Below are positions 1 to 10,497 of a DNA stretch of 64,000 nucleotides, in pieces. Origin of the DNA: Diphasiastrum complanatum (lineage: Eukaryota; Streptophyta; Lycopodiopsida; Lycopodiales; Lycopodiaceae); the NCBI GenBank assembly GCA_029204225.1, contig CM055104.1, forward strand, positions 56,126,264-56,190,263, written 5' to 3'. The position numbers and the translations under genes were made by a program. Positions within the stretch are counted from its first letter, which is position 1. Every line of letters starts with the position of its first letter. The notes beneath the pieces are model-generated. The model was not told where the DNA came from. It saw only the letters and a program-made list of their open reading frames with translations, and did not search any database.

Positions 1-130
1 ATTGAACCACAGATATCACTATGTACAAGATCTAATACATGCTTTGTTTTGATGGAGTGTGATTTTGGAAACTTGCTTCTAGAGTGCTTCCCATAGATAC
101 ATGATTCACAAAAGAAAGATTTCCTAGGGC
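1..130 (-). pseudogene. Copia integrase N-terminal fragment
   Basis: Reading the minus strand from about 127 to 1 gives an open stretch with the Copia pre-integrase zinc-binding pattern CESCIYGKHSRSKF followed by a VLDLVHSDICG stretch, the usual start of the integrase core with its first catalytic Asp. It runs off the left edge of the window, so the rest of the element lies outside. To the right (131-530) the same strand shows no continuous pol frame. Family assignment to Ty1/Copia is firm from the motif; whether the copy is active cannot be judged. Confidence 0.75.
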
Positions 131-530
131 CTCCGACCTGAAGTAGTGCCAGTCCGTCGACACTATGGGACTTAGTATAAGCTCTGTTTAGCGCATCATT
201 GTTGGATGACATAACCGATCACTTCTTCCATAAAGTTCAGCCGGGCAGTGCTCTTCTTGTCCTTTATAGATGGGCACCTACGTGCCAATGCTGCTCAATT
301 TAGGCTTCAATTCGGGATTGCCAAGGGTCGCCGAGGAGTGCCGCTCTATAGTACACTCGAGCCACTGACAGTTGGTCTTCAACTTTTTGGGATGCCAGGG
401 TCGTGTTCGAGTCAAGACAAATAGATGGGAGGAAGTCGTCCCATTTGGTATAGACAAGTTGAATGGATTTTTATTCTTAACATGACCTGTAGGTGTTGTG
501 GTCGTAGGGTTCACTCTAAATCATGATGTA
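131..530. other. Unassigned sequence beside Copia fragment
   Basis: No gene can be supported here. A minus-strand open frame of 78 codons at 278-514 resembles no family I recognise. The stretch is probably transposon-derived because both sides are. Confidence 0.3.
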
Positions 531-534
531 TGTG

Positions 535-891
<357 letters not shown>

Positions 892-1019
892 TGGAAAAAC
901 CACGAGAGTTTTCTCCTTAGATTGAGAATGTCAAATGAGTACAAATGGCACTCTTCAACTGTTGGGGAGGCCCTTGTCCCATTCATCCTATTGGCTACTT
1001 GAAGTGGCAAGGATTGCAA

Positions 1020-1425
1020 TGGATATCGAAAATTTCAGAATTATGGGTATCAAAAAATTTACAAAAAATTTTGGGTATCCAAAAATTTTCAAAAAAATTT
1101 GGGTATCAAAAATTTCGAATTCTGGGTATCGAAAATTCCGGGCATAGGATTGAAAATTCTGGGTATCAAAAAATTCTGAGATATAAATTTTTTTCGAATT
1201 CTTTGAGTCGATTCCATATCGAAAACTTCTCATTTGGTATCGAAAAATTCAGATCTAGGTATTGAATTTTTTTATTTATTTTGAGTATCGAAAAATTCTG
1301 AACTCTGGGTATCGAAAAAATTTCGAAAAAATCTGGGTATCGAAACATTTTTAAAAAAATATGGGTATTAAAAATTCAAAAAACTCTGGGTATCGAAAAT
1401 TCTGAAAACTCTGACAATTCATTCA
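1020..1425. repeat. Minisatellite based on gggtatcgaaaa
   Basis: About fourteen degenerate tandem copies of a roughly 25-35 bp unit whose core is tctgggtatcgaaaaattc, with variable A/T homopolymer lengths. Copies begin near 1044, 1073, 1102, 1125, 1161, 1284, 1306, 1337, 1361 and 1388, among others. Open frames on both strands through this region are by-products of the repeat. Confidence 0.85.
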
Positions 1426-1499
1426 CGTTTAAATTTCTTACAGATTTCTTTTGCATACAGTGTCATTGTAGGTTGATATCTTGCAGTTGTTAGGGTCTT

Positions 1500-2215
1500 G
1501 TACCCAACATCTTGAGCAAATCATAGAGTGGGTTTTTCAAAAGTTGTTCCTTAGTGGCCCAAATGAGGACATCTAATCACCCCTTTGTCAACAGATGGGT
1601 GATTGCAGGCCCTCTTTTGGAACACTGACAAACAACATCTGGATAACCCGATCTAGGATTTGCTCAGACGTTGTTTGTCAATGATCCAAAAGAGGGGTTC
1701 CAATCACCCATCTAGCAGCCGATGGGTGATTAGAGGTTCTCATTTGGGCTATCGACAAACAACTTATGAATAACCCACTCCACAATTTGCTCAAGAAGTT
1801 GTTTGTTAGTGTTCCAAAAGAGGGCCTACAATCACCCATATGTGTGTGATTAGAGGTCCTCATTTGGGACACTGACAAACAACGTCTTGAGCAAATCATG
1901 GAGTGGATTTTTCATAAATTGCTCCTCATTGGACCAAATGAGGACCTCTAATCACCCATATGTCGGCAAATGGGTGATTGTAGACCCTCTTTTGGACCAC
2001 TAACAAACAATGTCTTGAGCAAATCGTAGAGTGGATTTTCAAGATGTTGTTTGTCAGTGTTCCAAAAGAGAGCCTGCAATTACCCATCTCCCGACAGATG
2101 GGTAATTAGAGGTCCTCATTTGGGCCACTGAGGAACAACTTCTAAAAAATCCACTCTACGATTTTTCTCATAGGACTGTATCTTAGCTGAAGGAATCGTA
2201 GAGTGGATTTTGCTC
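1500..2215. repeat. Array of five spaced hairpins, about 125-bp period
   Basis: Five imperfect palindromes lie at 1558-1620, 1686-1748, 1814-1868, 1934-1995 and 2062-2124, centred 124-128 bp apart. Each has arms of the type ccaaatgagg-cct-taatcacccat and the reverse complement, with one arm end reading ccaaatgagg and the other cctcttttgg, so each has a direction. Directions run +, -, -, +, -. The spacers are also related to each other, containing cttgagcaaatc-tagagtgg and acaaacaa in both orientations. This looks like foldback or MITE material amplified in both orientations. Confidence 0.85.
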
Positions 2216-2760
2216 AAACGATTGTTTCTCTGTGATCTCGAAAGATGGAATGGATTCGCCATATGTTGTTTGCCTTCCTACTTGCATTATGGGAGTTGCT
2301 CACTGGACTTTGCTCATGTTTGCTTTACTTCACCTACCATTGTTGGCATCGACTGATCGCACCCCTGTGGAACAAGGTAAAATGAGGAAAGCTACATTAA
2401 TTATAAAGGAAATGATTAGGAAAAAATACATAATGACGTTGGGAGTGGTTCTAGATTCATAGAACAACAAATCATTAAGGAAATTGTAATGAAGTTTTTA
2501 ATAGCTTTAGATGGTGTTGATGAATCTCAAATATCACAATTGATATGATGACAATCCTAGACCAACTACAATCCCTTCTAACAAAAGAAGGTAATATTTA
2601 GTCTCTTCTTTACAAAATCCTTTATGGTAGGCTAGAATTGTGATCCATAACCATTTATGTTTTCAAATGGGACATTTTGAAAGTGTTTCAGTAGACTGTA
2701 TAGGTGGATTGAGGAAGAAAGAGCAATCTAGAGGCCAATTGGTGATAGCTTGAATAGTGT
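2216..2760. other. No supported gene
   Basis: A 76-codon plus-strand frame at 2232-2462 has no recognisable domain. Low complexity is absent and no RNA gene is visible. Confidence 0.3.
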
Positions 2761-3055
2761 GTTGGACTTAAAGAGACAGTGCAAGTATGAGTACATTCAT
2801 GGTGTTATATTTCTAAGACAACTCGAAAGCATTGCTATGAATAGATGCCATGTGTTCAAAATGTCCATTGTTGGACCATGATCTGGAGAAGACATTGTGA
2901 ATAGGATGCATGCTGGTGTGGACCTGCAAGACTTTTGGGCGTGTTTTGATCATTTCAAAAGAGTGAAAGATTGGACATCTATGGAAACACACATATATAT
3001 ATAATCCCTTTGTCCAAAAATTGTTAACTATCATTGTATTTGAATTTAAAGTCGA
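2761..3055 (+). pseudogene. Decayed copy of transposase-like C-terminal domain
   Basis: The plus strand reads RCHVFKMSIVGP, then VNRMHAGVDLQDFWACFDH and FKRVKDWTSMETHIY, interrupted by stops. This parallels the downstream copy at 4790-5030, which reads RCHMFKM-TTGPAYG, LEKAWCCFNHIHRVKDWVTMAAHIY. It is therefore a second, truncated paralogue in the same orientation about 2 kb away. The family is not identified by name. Confidence 0.6.
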
Positions 3056-3782
3056 AGATACAAGCACAAATCTTTTTTTGGACAATGATGAATCAAACAA
3101 TGGAAAAGAAAGAATATCCTACAGCATAGATTAGAGGACATAAGATTGATGAAGCTCAGGCAAACTGGTGAGCCACGCATATAATTTTCAATGGAGGACC
3201 TAGTAATGTCATGGAGGGGAAAGATAGATCATGTTTGTTTCATTGAGAAAAAAACATGCTTCAACACACAATTTTTTTTGTTAAAAGCTAGTTCAAGAAA
3301 ATGCATAAATTACTATGTCATCGTTGGAGAAATGCACCAACTAGGGCTTAAACAGAGTCTAAAATCAAACATTTGATAGCTTGGTGGTCTACAAGACAAG
3401 CCTCTCAAGTTAATTGGATGCCTAGTTTATTGGGGGACGGCTAGTTAATTGGCTAGTTAACAGCTTGTGTGGGGATGACTAGTTGGGAGAAAGCTTAATC
3501 AAAATGAAAGACAACTATTTAATTAGGGGATTGCTCGAGTTAATTGAATGTCCTCCCAATACATCAATCAACCAATTACTTATGAATTATTTGGTCCTAT
3601 CTATTCGTTGGCCATCCATGGCTTAGGTTTTATTCTGCCCAACATACACACCCACACATGTAGGCCACTATACAATGCACACTCTACACAAATCTCCACA
3701 TCTCTCGACCATTCAAAAATTAGGCAATTCCTCTCTATACTCACTTCACAACTATTCGTAATTTCTTGAAGTGAAAGGTGTT
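3056..3782. other. Spacer between paralogous fragments; possible promoter region
   Basis: No coding region supported. The segment contains several ttaattgg/ctagttaattg repeats (3410-3550) and precedes the ATG at 3783 of the zinc-finger gene. Confidence 0.3.
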
Positions 3783-5100
3783 ATGGCTCAGAATGTGAAT
3801 CTTACCATGATAAGCTCAAGCGATAGTGACACTACATTCGGTGATGTGCGGGCAAGGAACTTGTCTAATGCTAAAAAGTATACTGAAAAATTTTCAGTTA
3901 TGCTTCTATTTTAGGGCCTTGCTTGTAGCAAGTAAGAGTTGGTCGAGGGTTGTGGAGAACCAGTCCATGTTGAAGAAATGCCAAACGTATACAATGGTGA
4001 CATGATGTTTGAGCTTCCATCAAGTAGTGTATTTCCAATGGCTGGCATGCAAAGGACTCATGATTATCATCACTGGATACGTTATGCAACCTCAACAATG
4101 CAAGGCTTTCCTAGCATCGTTAGACTGTCATCATGTGGGGGTTATTTTCAATGTGTGAACAACGACTGCTCTTATTTCATGTCTTTTCAAAAAAGAAATA
4201 CAACACAGTTTCAAGAGTCATTGATGTCCAGATGTCCAATTGGATTGGTTCCAAAGGGAGTTGATAGTATGTGTTGTGGACATTGTAATTTGCTTCCAAG
4301 CTATCGTAAATATTTCCTAGCCAAAATCTATTACTGTATTTCGACAGATACAAGATACACAAGAATGGCAATACACTTTGGTTACCACGATCACGAGGTT
4401 GCAGTTGGGGTCTCCTCTTTGGACAATCACAGCATGGAGGCCATGGTCTTTGGGAAAGCCACACCATACATTCTTTGGATCGTCCAAAAGTAATTCAAAA
4501 AAAGATTGCAAAAGAATTGATCTCCAGTGACTTGCTATTGCTAATGGCGTAGACATCTCACATCATTCCAGAGAAATTGGACGATCTCCTTTCAATCATG
4601 GAACCAGCCACAAACAATTGAAGGTGAGGTATATTCAATATTATTTTAGCTACAAATATACCATATAAAGAATGCTTGTTCAATACTAACTAGAGCTCTG
4701 ACTACATTGGCAGGCTGAAAAAATGGATCACTATGGCACGAAAAGAGCTTCGTATTGCAGATTTATCATATGACATTACAGCCTTGTTGTACTTGAAAGA
4801 ACATCGTGCATATGAATATTTTCATGGTTCACTATATCCTAATCACTTGCACGACATCAAAGACAGATGTCACATGTTCAAAATGTAGACAACAGGTCCA
4901 GCTTATGGTGTTGATCTTGTGTTGAAAATGCAACCATGGAGTGACCTTGAAAAGGCATGGTGTTGTTTCAATCACATTCACAGAGTAAAAGATTGGGTGA
5001 CGATGGCAGCACATATCTATGACATACGGTTTGTCCAATCTTATGTTGCCATATTTTTTAATACTAAGTGTAAACTAAATATGGTTACTATTTTCTAACT
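3783..5100 (+). pseudogene. Zinc-finger/transposase-like gene with one intron (decayed)
   Basis: An ATG at 3783 opens a short frame, followed after frame changes by an uninterrupted 184-codon frame at 3939-4493. That frame contains CGGYFQCVNNDC, a later C-C pair (CCGHCNLL), an AKIYYCISTD strand and a GYHDHEVAVG end. A Cys-Cys pattern with a terminal H-x-H is typical of the WRKY/GCM1-FLYWCH class of DNA-binding fingers found in MULE-type transposases. The frame then shifts, and 4495-4623 reads KELISSDLLLLMA and LDDLLSIMEPATNN. An intron with good borders (gaag/gtgagg at 4624, ttggcag/gc at 4713) leads into RLKKWITMARKELR at 4714. Several stops make it a pseudogene as it stands. No DDE catalytic set is visible, so transposase is an inference and another zinc-binding protein remains possible. 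Confidence 0.55.
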
Positions 5101-5234
5101 GACTAACTCCTCTCCAAGAACCAATCCATGTAAATAATCACGATCTGCAATATGAAGCAAGAAGATGTCCATGCACAGGTGCTCTTTTGGACATTGTTGA
5201 AAAAGGTAATGTCTAAACACTTAGAAGGACATGT

Positions 5235-5747
5235 GAATCCAAGTCTACATCTAGGGTGTTGACCCTAAGAAGACAAATCTTTTCTAGTTTGCAAAAGAAG
5301 GATGAGAGTACTCAAGCATTTGTTTTGAGAATACATGGTAAAGTTTGGTGGTCATATGAGATTTTGTCAGATCTCATGGATCAAGGCTGGGATAGTAAAA
5401 CAAATAATGACATAGAATGCAGGATTAAAAAGTCTTCAATGAACTTTCATTATCATATCGAAAAGCAAATGCTCAGTCTCACATTTAGCTATCAGAGATA
5501 CAAGAAAATTGAAGGTACATGGCTACCATTAGATCAAGACTTTGAACTAAATGGTCACACAAACCGAATGGAGATAAGCATTATCTACAATGAGAAATAT
5601 TTGACGATGGTTGAGGTGGAAGAGTATTGGAAGTTTGATTTTATCAAAACAGAACTCATGCTATTACAAACCAATCTACCAACATATTCTAGATTTATCA
5701 TCAACGGAATACTCGTAAACTTTATGTTTATTGCCATTTCAAAATAG
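5235..5747 (+). CDS. Chimeric frame: Copia gag splinter joined to unknown sequence
   Basis: Positions 5235-5337 are a Copia gag splinter (STSRVLTLRRQIFSSLQKK, FVLRI), the same segment as in the gag frames at 10760 and 28440. Without any stop the frame then continues for about 135 codons of unrecognised sequence (WWSYEILSDLMDQGW onward) to a stop at 5747. The unknown part could be the 3' end of the zinc-finger gene upstream. The join is abrupt and no gag sequence flanks it, so this is a micro-insertion or template-switch product rather than a degraded full element. Coding status is unproven. Confidence 0.4.
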   Translation, partial: ESKSTSRVLTLRRQIFSSLQKKDESTQAFVLRIHGKVWWSYEILSDLMDQGWDSKTNNDIECRIKKSSMNFHYHIEKQMLSLTFSYQRYKKIEGTWLPLDQDFELNGHTNRMEISIIYNEKYLTMVEVEEYWKFDFIKTELMLLQTNLPTYSRFIINGILVNFMFIAISK

Positions 5748-5829
5748 AATAAAATAATTGAAAATGACATCATTTACAATTGCACATTCACTAATATTTG
5801 TCATGTCACAAATGCGAAAAAAATAGGAG

Positions 5830-7561
5830 CTGATAACGTGCTGCACCATCATCAACAACGGGAGGCTAAAGCCTTGCCCTAGCCAGTATGCTCAGGATAA
5901 TTTCTTGTCTAAATCTGTACACCTGGCTTGATGTGTACTCAGGAAGTGTAAACTGCAAGATAGAACATTCATATATTAGTAATATCTAAAACATCAACAA
6001 AATATAAAACTAATCATGATTCCAAAAATAAGAATAGACAGCATTAATTACCTTAGAAATAACAACATCTTCCTAAAGGTTGAACCACTCAAAAAATAAC
6101 TTTGCATTATATAATGTGTCTCACCCATAACTAAATGAATCATTTTGCTGGGGTGATTGCAAAAAAATTCAGCACACAAGAAATCAATTATGAAACAAAA
6201 TGAATTAGAATGAAACAAATACATTAGAATACTGATTTCAAAATGTTGTTAAGAAAGACAAAATTTACCTAACTAATGATCTACCAGTCCACGAAATGGG
6301 AAACATCTGTTGGAATATATTTACTTAAATATGACAAGTATATATCTTATGCGTATTGTTAGCCGAGTTCATCTTGACACAAAAACCTTTAACAGTACTA
6401 TCTATAGATCTCTTAATAGAGATCAGATTTAAACTCCAGTGAAAACTGCAAAATAAGATAGAAATTTCATTAGCTACAATTCTGAGAACTATTTCCATTG
6501 ATAATGTCAATGATAAAGCACTAAACAGCAAAAAGCATTTAACATATCTTACTTGGTATGATAAGGGACGAGCAGGTATTTTGTTGCTGGTGTGAATCCA
6601 CTAGTCAAACATTGTGACAATGTGTCGTTATTCTCCTTGCAGGCCTGAAGCAAAAAGTTTCTGAGCACCAGCAATTCATTGGATGAATATCTTGCAATGT
6701 CATATTGCAAGAGTATAAGCCCATACTCTATCACATGTTCACTGATAGAAGCCCGTCTATTTTTAAGATCCAAACAATCGACAACTCTATAATTTATATT
6801 AAAGTCAATTTCCTCTATTCTAAAACAAAAAGGAGTACCAATTATGTCTACAACATCGGCTATGTCCTTCTCAAATTTAAGATAATCATCGAAATCTATA
6901 TATGTATAAAGATTTGAAGGAGCGGGAGGAGGTGGATGAGTAGTATCTACAAGAATTACAGGAGTATCCAAAATCGATGTAGCTATATTTACAACCTTAT
7001 CTAGAGCAGCATTATCTACAATTGCATTCGGGCTAGGCTTTGTAGAGTTGGTGGTACCTACCCTCCTTACTTTCTTCGAGGCTCTCTTGGGGGCTATCTG
7101 CTTCCTAGGATGCTTGGTAGGAAGATCAGTCCTATCTAGAGGAACAGGTCTGGGAGCAGCAGGCTAAGACACGTGTAACATGCAAAATCTCTCCCTCATT
7201 CTCATCAATAACTGAAAGTCCTTAGGCATTATGGTGACTCTCTTGGAATGAATAGCAAGCAAAAATGAATTTTCAAAAAAAAGACTCATAAAGTCCTCAG
7301 CAGCTTCCTGAAGGCACTGGAGAGCAGAGGGTGTGAATCTAACAAGCTGACCAAGATCATTTCTATTTATGTGGCAGATGGCACGGTAGAATGGAGCTCT
7401 AGGAATCAACAGAGCGGTTGATCTCTGATACTTACAAATTTCAGAGAGCCACCTGCTGCGGTACGTCTTCTAGATCTAGCTGGAGGTGTAATGGCAACCG
7501 TAGGAGCTGAGGACGAGCCAGTAGAGAGGAAATTCCTCCTTGTCTGCTTTCTCCTATCCAT
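5830..7561 (-). pseudogene. CENH3-like histone-fold gene with long C-terminal extension
   Basis: An ATG at 7561 begins a basic tail (MDRRKQTRRNF, then Ser/Pro/Arg-rich). A one-base frame change near 7448 leads into LSEICKYQRSTALLIPRAPF, QEAAEDFMSLFFENS and AIHSKRVTIMPKDFQL, a complete histone H3 fold (7448-7167). LLIPRAPF, EAAEDF and KDFQL are closer to plant CENH3 than to canonical H3. After a TAG at 7164-7166 the same frame stays open for about 204 codons, with a PRKQIAPKRASKK motif resembling the H3 tail, then a novel domain. It ends at a good donor (ACCAA/GTAAGA, 6552). An acceptor at 6446 (TTTTGCAG) continues the frame for about 40 codons. Further exon-like blocks follow at 6147-6052 and 5952-5860 (LPEYTSSQVYRFRQEIIL). 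One frameshift and a few stops argue for a decaying or transposon-captured gene. The fold is secure; CENH3 identity and the fusion are inference. Confidence 0.6.
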
Positions 7562-7870
7562 GGAAGTATACTCGGAGATATCACACTTGTGCTTGACGAC
7601 GAGGATAAGAAGGGAAGGATTATGAAGCTCTCGTAGAGGAGTGATATGTACAGAACTTAATCACTCTAATCTTAGATTTACATAGAGTGACCATGCTTAC
7701 TGGATGATACTTGACATATATCAAAAACAGAATACACAGTGTGTAATACACATAAGTCTGGTGCTAGTAAGCAATCAAGACGAATTACAGACGGCAACTC
7801 TGTCTGTGTGCGAGAAGAGCTCTGTGTCTAGGATCAAAAGATCCAATTGTCCGCTAGTGAAATGAGACTA
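7562..7870. other. Upstream region of the histone-fold gene
   Basis: No coding region is seen. On the minus strand this would be the promoter and 5' leader of the histone-fold gene. No clear TATA box was recognised. Confidence 0.25.
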
Positions 7871-8480
7871 TTACTTGTGAGACAACCGTGTTTCTCCCAC
7901 ACCAACGCACTGCATGGATTCACATGCAGTGCTTGAAGAAATCAGAGAAAGATCAATATAGATGACTCTTGTTATCTTTACTGGGATGTCTTCAACTACA
8001 CCTTTAGATTTCACACAAGACTGATCCACTAATTTGATGGCAAATCTCGCTGGCTTCAGTCCTTGCAATCTACATTTTTGATATAACGTAGTGGAGATCA
8101 AGTTAACACCAGATCCTCCATCTATTTCTGCAATTTCGTCCTCGTACCTCTTGTGTTTGATCGGCAGAGTGATGTTGTGTTGGTCACTCTCTCATGTTGC
8201 TCCAATGTGAAGGACATTGCTAGTTCCTTCATAGCCCGCACAATATAAGGGCTCCTTGGTAGTTTTTTCAGCTTTCGATTTAATCTAATATGCTAGGATG
8301 CTCTTTGCTTGAGGTGCAATCCGTAGGAACTCTCGAAGGGATAAGTTCATATGGCTCAGTTGTTGAGGTTTGTTCATAAGGGTGAGCCTATTGATGATGC
8401 TAGTATTTTTGTGACTAGAGGTTCTGGAGAAATTTTCTTGGCTCGTGCAGCTTCCTCTACATGTGCCCCCTACTTGCAAG
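7871..8480 (-). pseudogene. Gypsy aspartic protease fragment
   Basis: The minus strand reads EIAEIDGGSGVNLISTTLY and LVDQSCVKSKGVVEDIPVKI. The IDGGSGVNLI core matches the protease active site of plant Gypsy elements, where D-G/S-G is followed by VN and a conserved Leu/Ile. The frame upstream (to about 8480) is broken by stops. No reverse transcriptase or integrase follows on this strand, because the histone-fold gene begins immediately downstream. Confidence 0.65.
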
Positions 8481-9158
<678 letters not shown>

Positions 9159-9490
9159 TGCTCGCCAAGCCAAGATCCTTCATGGCCCTCATTCTTGTAC
9201 AACTCTAGTTTTTTGAGGGATTTAGTGTGAAAGATTTCAACTAGTTTAGTCAAATTTAATACATTTGTTTATTTGGCAATTGAGGCCAATTTCATATTAG
9301 ACTTAGAGTTTTTCAAAATTATATTAGTCTAGAAGCATGAAAATAAACACTTTTGGAAAGTGTGGAAAAGTGTAGTACACAAGTTTTAGAGGTTCAAGTT
9401 TGAATGTGGAGACATTTGAATCTAGTCCACATTAATGTGAGGGTTTTTGTTATGGAAAGAAACCAAACTCATTAAGGAGTCATGGATCTG

Positions 9491-9500
9491 TTATATATAG
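9491..9500 (+). promoter_or_regulatory. LTR TATA box
   Basis: ttatatatag lies about 30 bp before the pyrimidine tract that marks the likely transcription start. The solo LTR has gttataaag at 12254-12262 and the minus-strand LTR has TATAAAAGG at about 29734-29742 in the matching place. Confidence 0.6.
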
Positions 9501-9520
9501 TTGTACACACATGTGAAGAA

Positions 9521-9521
9521 T

Positions 9522-9613
<92 letters not shown>
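9521..9613. repeat. (CT)n tract inside the LTR
   Basis: A CT array of about 93 bp at the predicted start of transcription. The homologous tract in the solo LTR (12287-12306) is only about 20 bp and impure, so this copy has expanded. Confidence 0.95.
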
Positions 9614-9616
<3 letters not shown>

Positions 9617-9923
9617 TCACTTCATGCTTATACATGAGTTCTCTTTGATTGATCTATCCATTGGTGCACTATATTTGTGAATCTTGCAATTTTGTGTGTA
9701 GAATGCTCATTTTATGCTATATTCGGATCCACACATGTGAAATATAGTAGCTTATTTTTTTTGTACAGATAGCAGCTTCATTTCATGTTTTGATTGATGT
9801 TTGATCAAGATCTATTAGAGTTTGCATCTCATTCATAGAGTAGATGTTGTTTCTTCTACATTGGCAAGATTGGTGATTTGTTGTCTTTCTAACACAAGAT
9901 CATTTTATCTGAAACTATTCACA

Positions 9924-9935
9924 TGGTATCAGAGC
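9924..9935 (+). promoter_or_regulatory. Primer-binding site (tRNA-Met type)
   Basis: tggtatcagagc follows the LTR end without a gap. This is the standard plant Copia PBS complementary to initiator tRNA-Met. Confidence 0.9.
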
Positions 9936-10497
9936 TTGTGTTTCAGATTATGAAGGAAGCAATCACATCTATCAATGATTTGGAGGAGATGTCAATGCTA
10001 GAGCATGCTAGATTGACTTCTACTCAAAAATTGAGTTCTTTGCACATGTAGATTGGATCTTTTGTAGATCAAAACTCAAATTAGGTTTATATACTTGATA
10101 ATTCCAATTTCACACTTCGCATACTGGATCTGGCTTATTTTTATTAGAAAAGCCTAAGTGGTGGCTACAAGATTGCATATAGAATTTGAAATATTCATTT
10201 TTTTTGTGATTTTGTCAAAACCCTAATTTTGATTGGATCTCTAGTTCGTGAGGATACTGAACTTCATTTGAGTGTGTTTCAATCTTAGAAAGTGGCAAGA
10301 GTCATTAGATTGAGGATAGATCATAGGTTGATCAAGATTTCACTATCATATGTGTTGATTTGTTAGATATAAGTGCTAGAAGAGAATTGAGAGGTTCCAT
10401 ATTTTTGTGATTTCTATTTTAAAGCATTTTTTTGTTATTCAAATAGTGCTTTGTGCATGGAAACAGGTTGGAAGAGAGGATCAGGTCATTGCTACAT

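Larger units (their letters stand above)
9226..9923 (+). mobile_element. Copia family A 5' LTR
   Basis: Starts TGTGAAAGAT and ends TTCACA directly before the primer-binding site. Two other copies of the LTR are in the window (11982-12631 plus strand; 29365-30004 minus strand) and share long stretches such as gttttgatt, tctattag, gtttgcatctca and agattggt. It has a TATA box at 9491-9500, with an expanded CT tract starting 21 bp after its end (9521-9613). The other two copies carry only a short CT tract there. The start was set by the shared TGTGAAAGAT terminus. Confidence 0.85.

Noticed and set aside
1500-2215. Regular repeat-spacer layout resembling a CRISPR array
   Set aside because: The host is a plant, repeats change orientation, and the spacers are themselves repeated; this is foldback-type repeat DNA.
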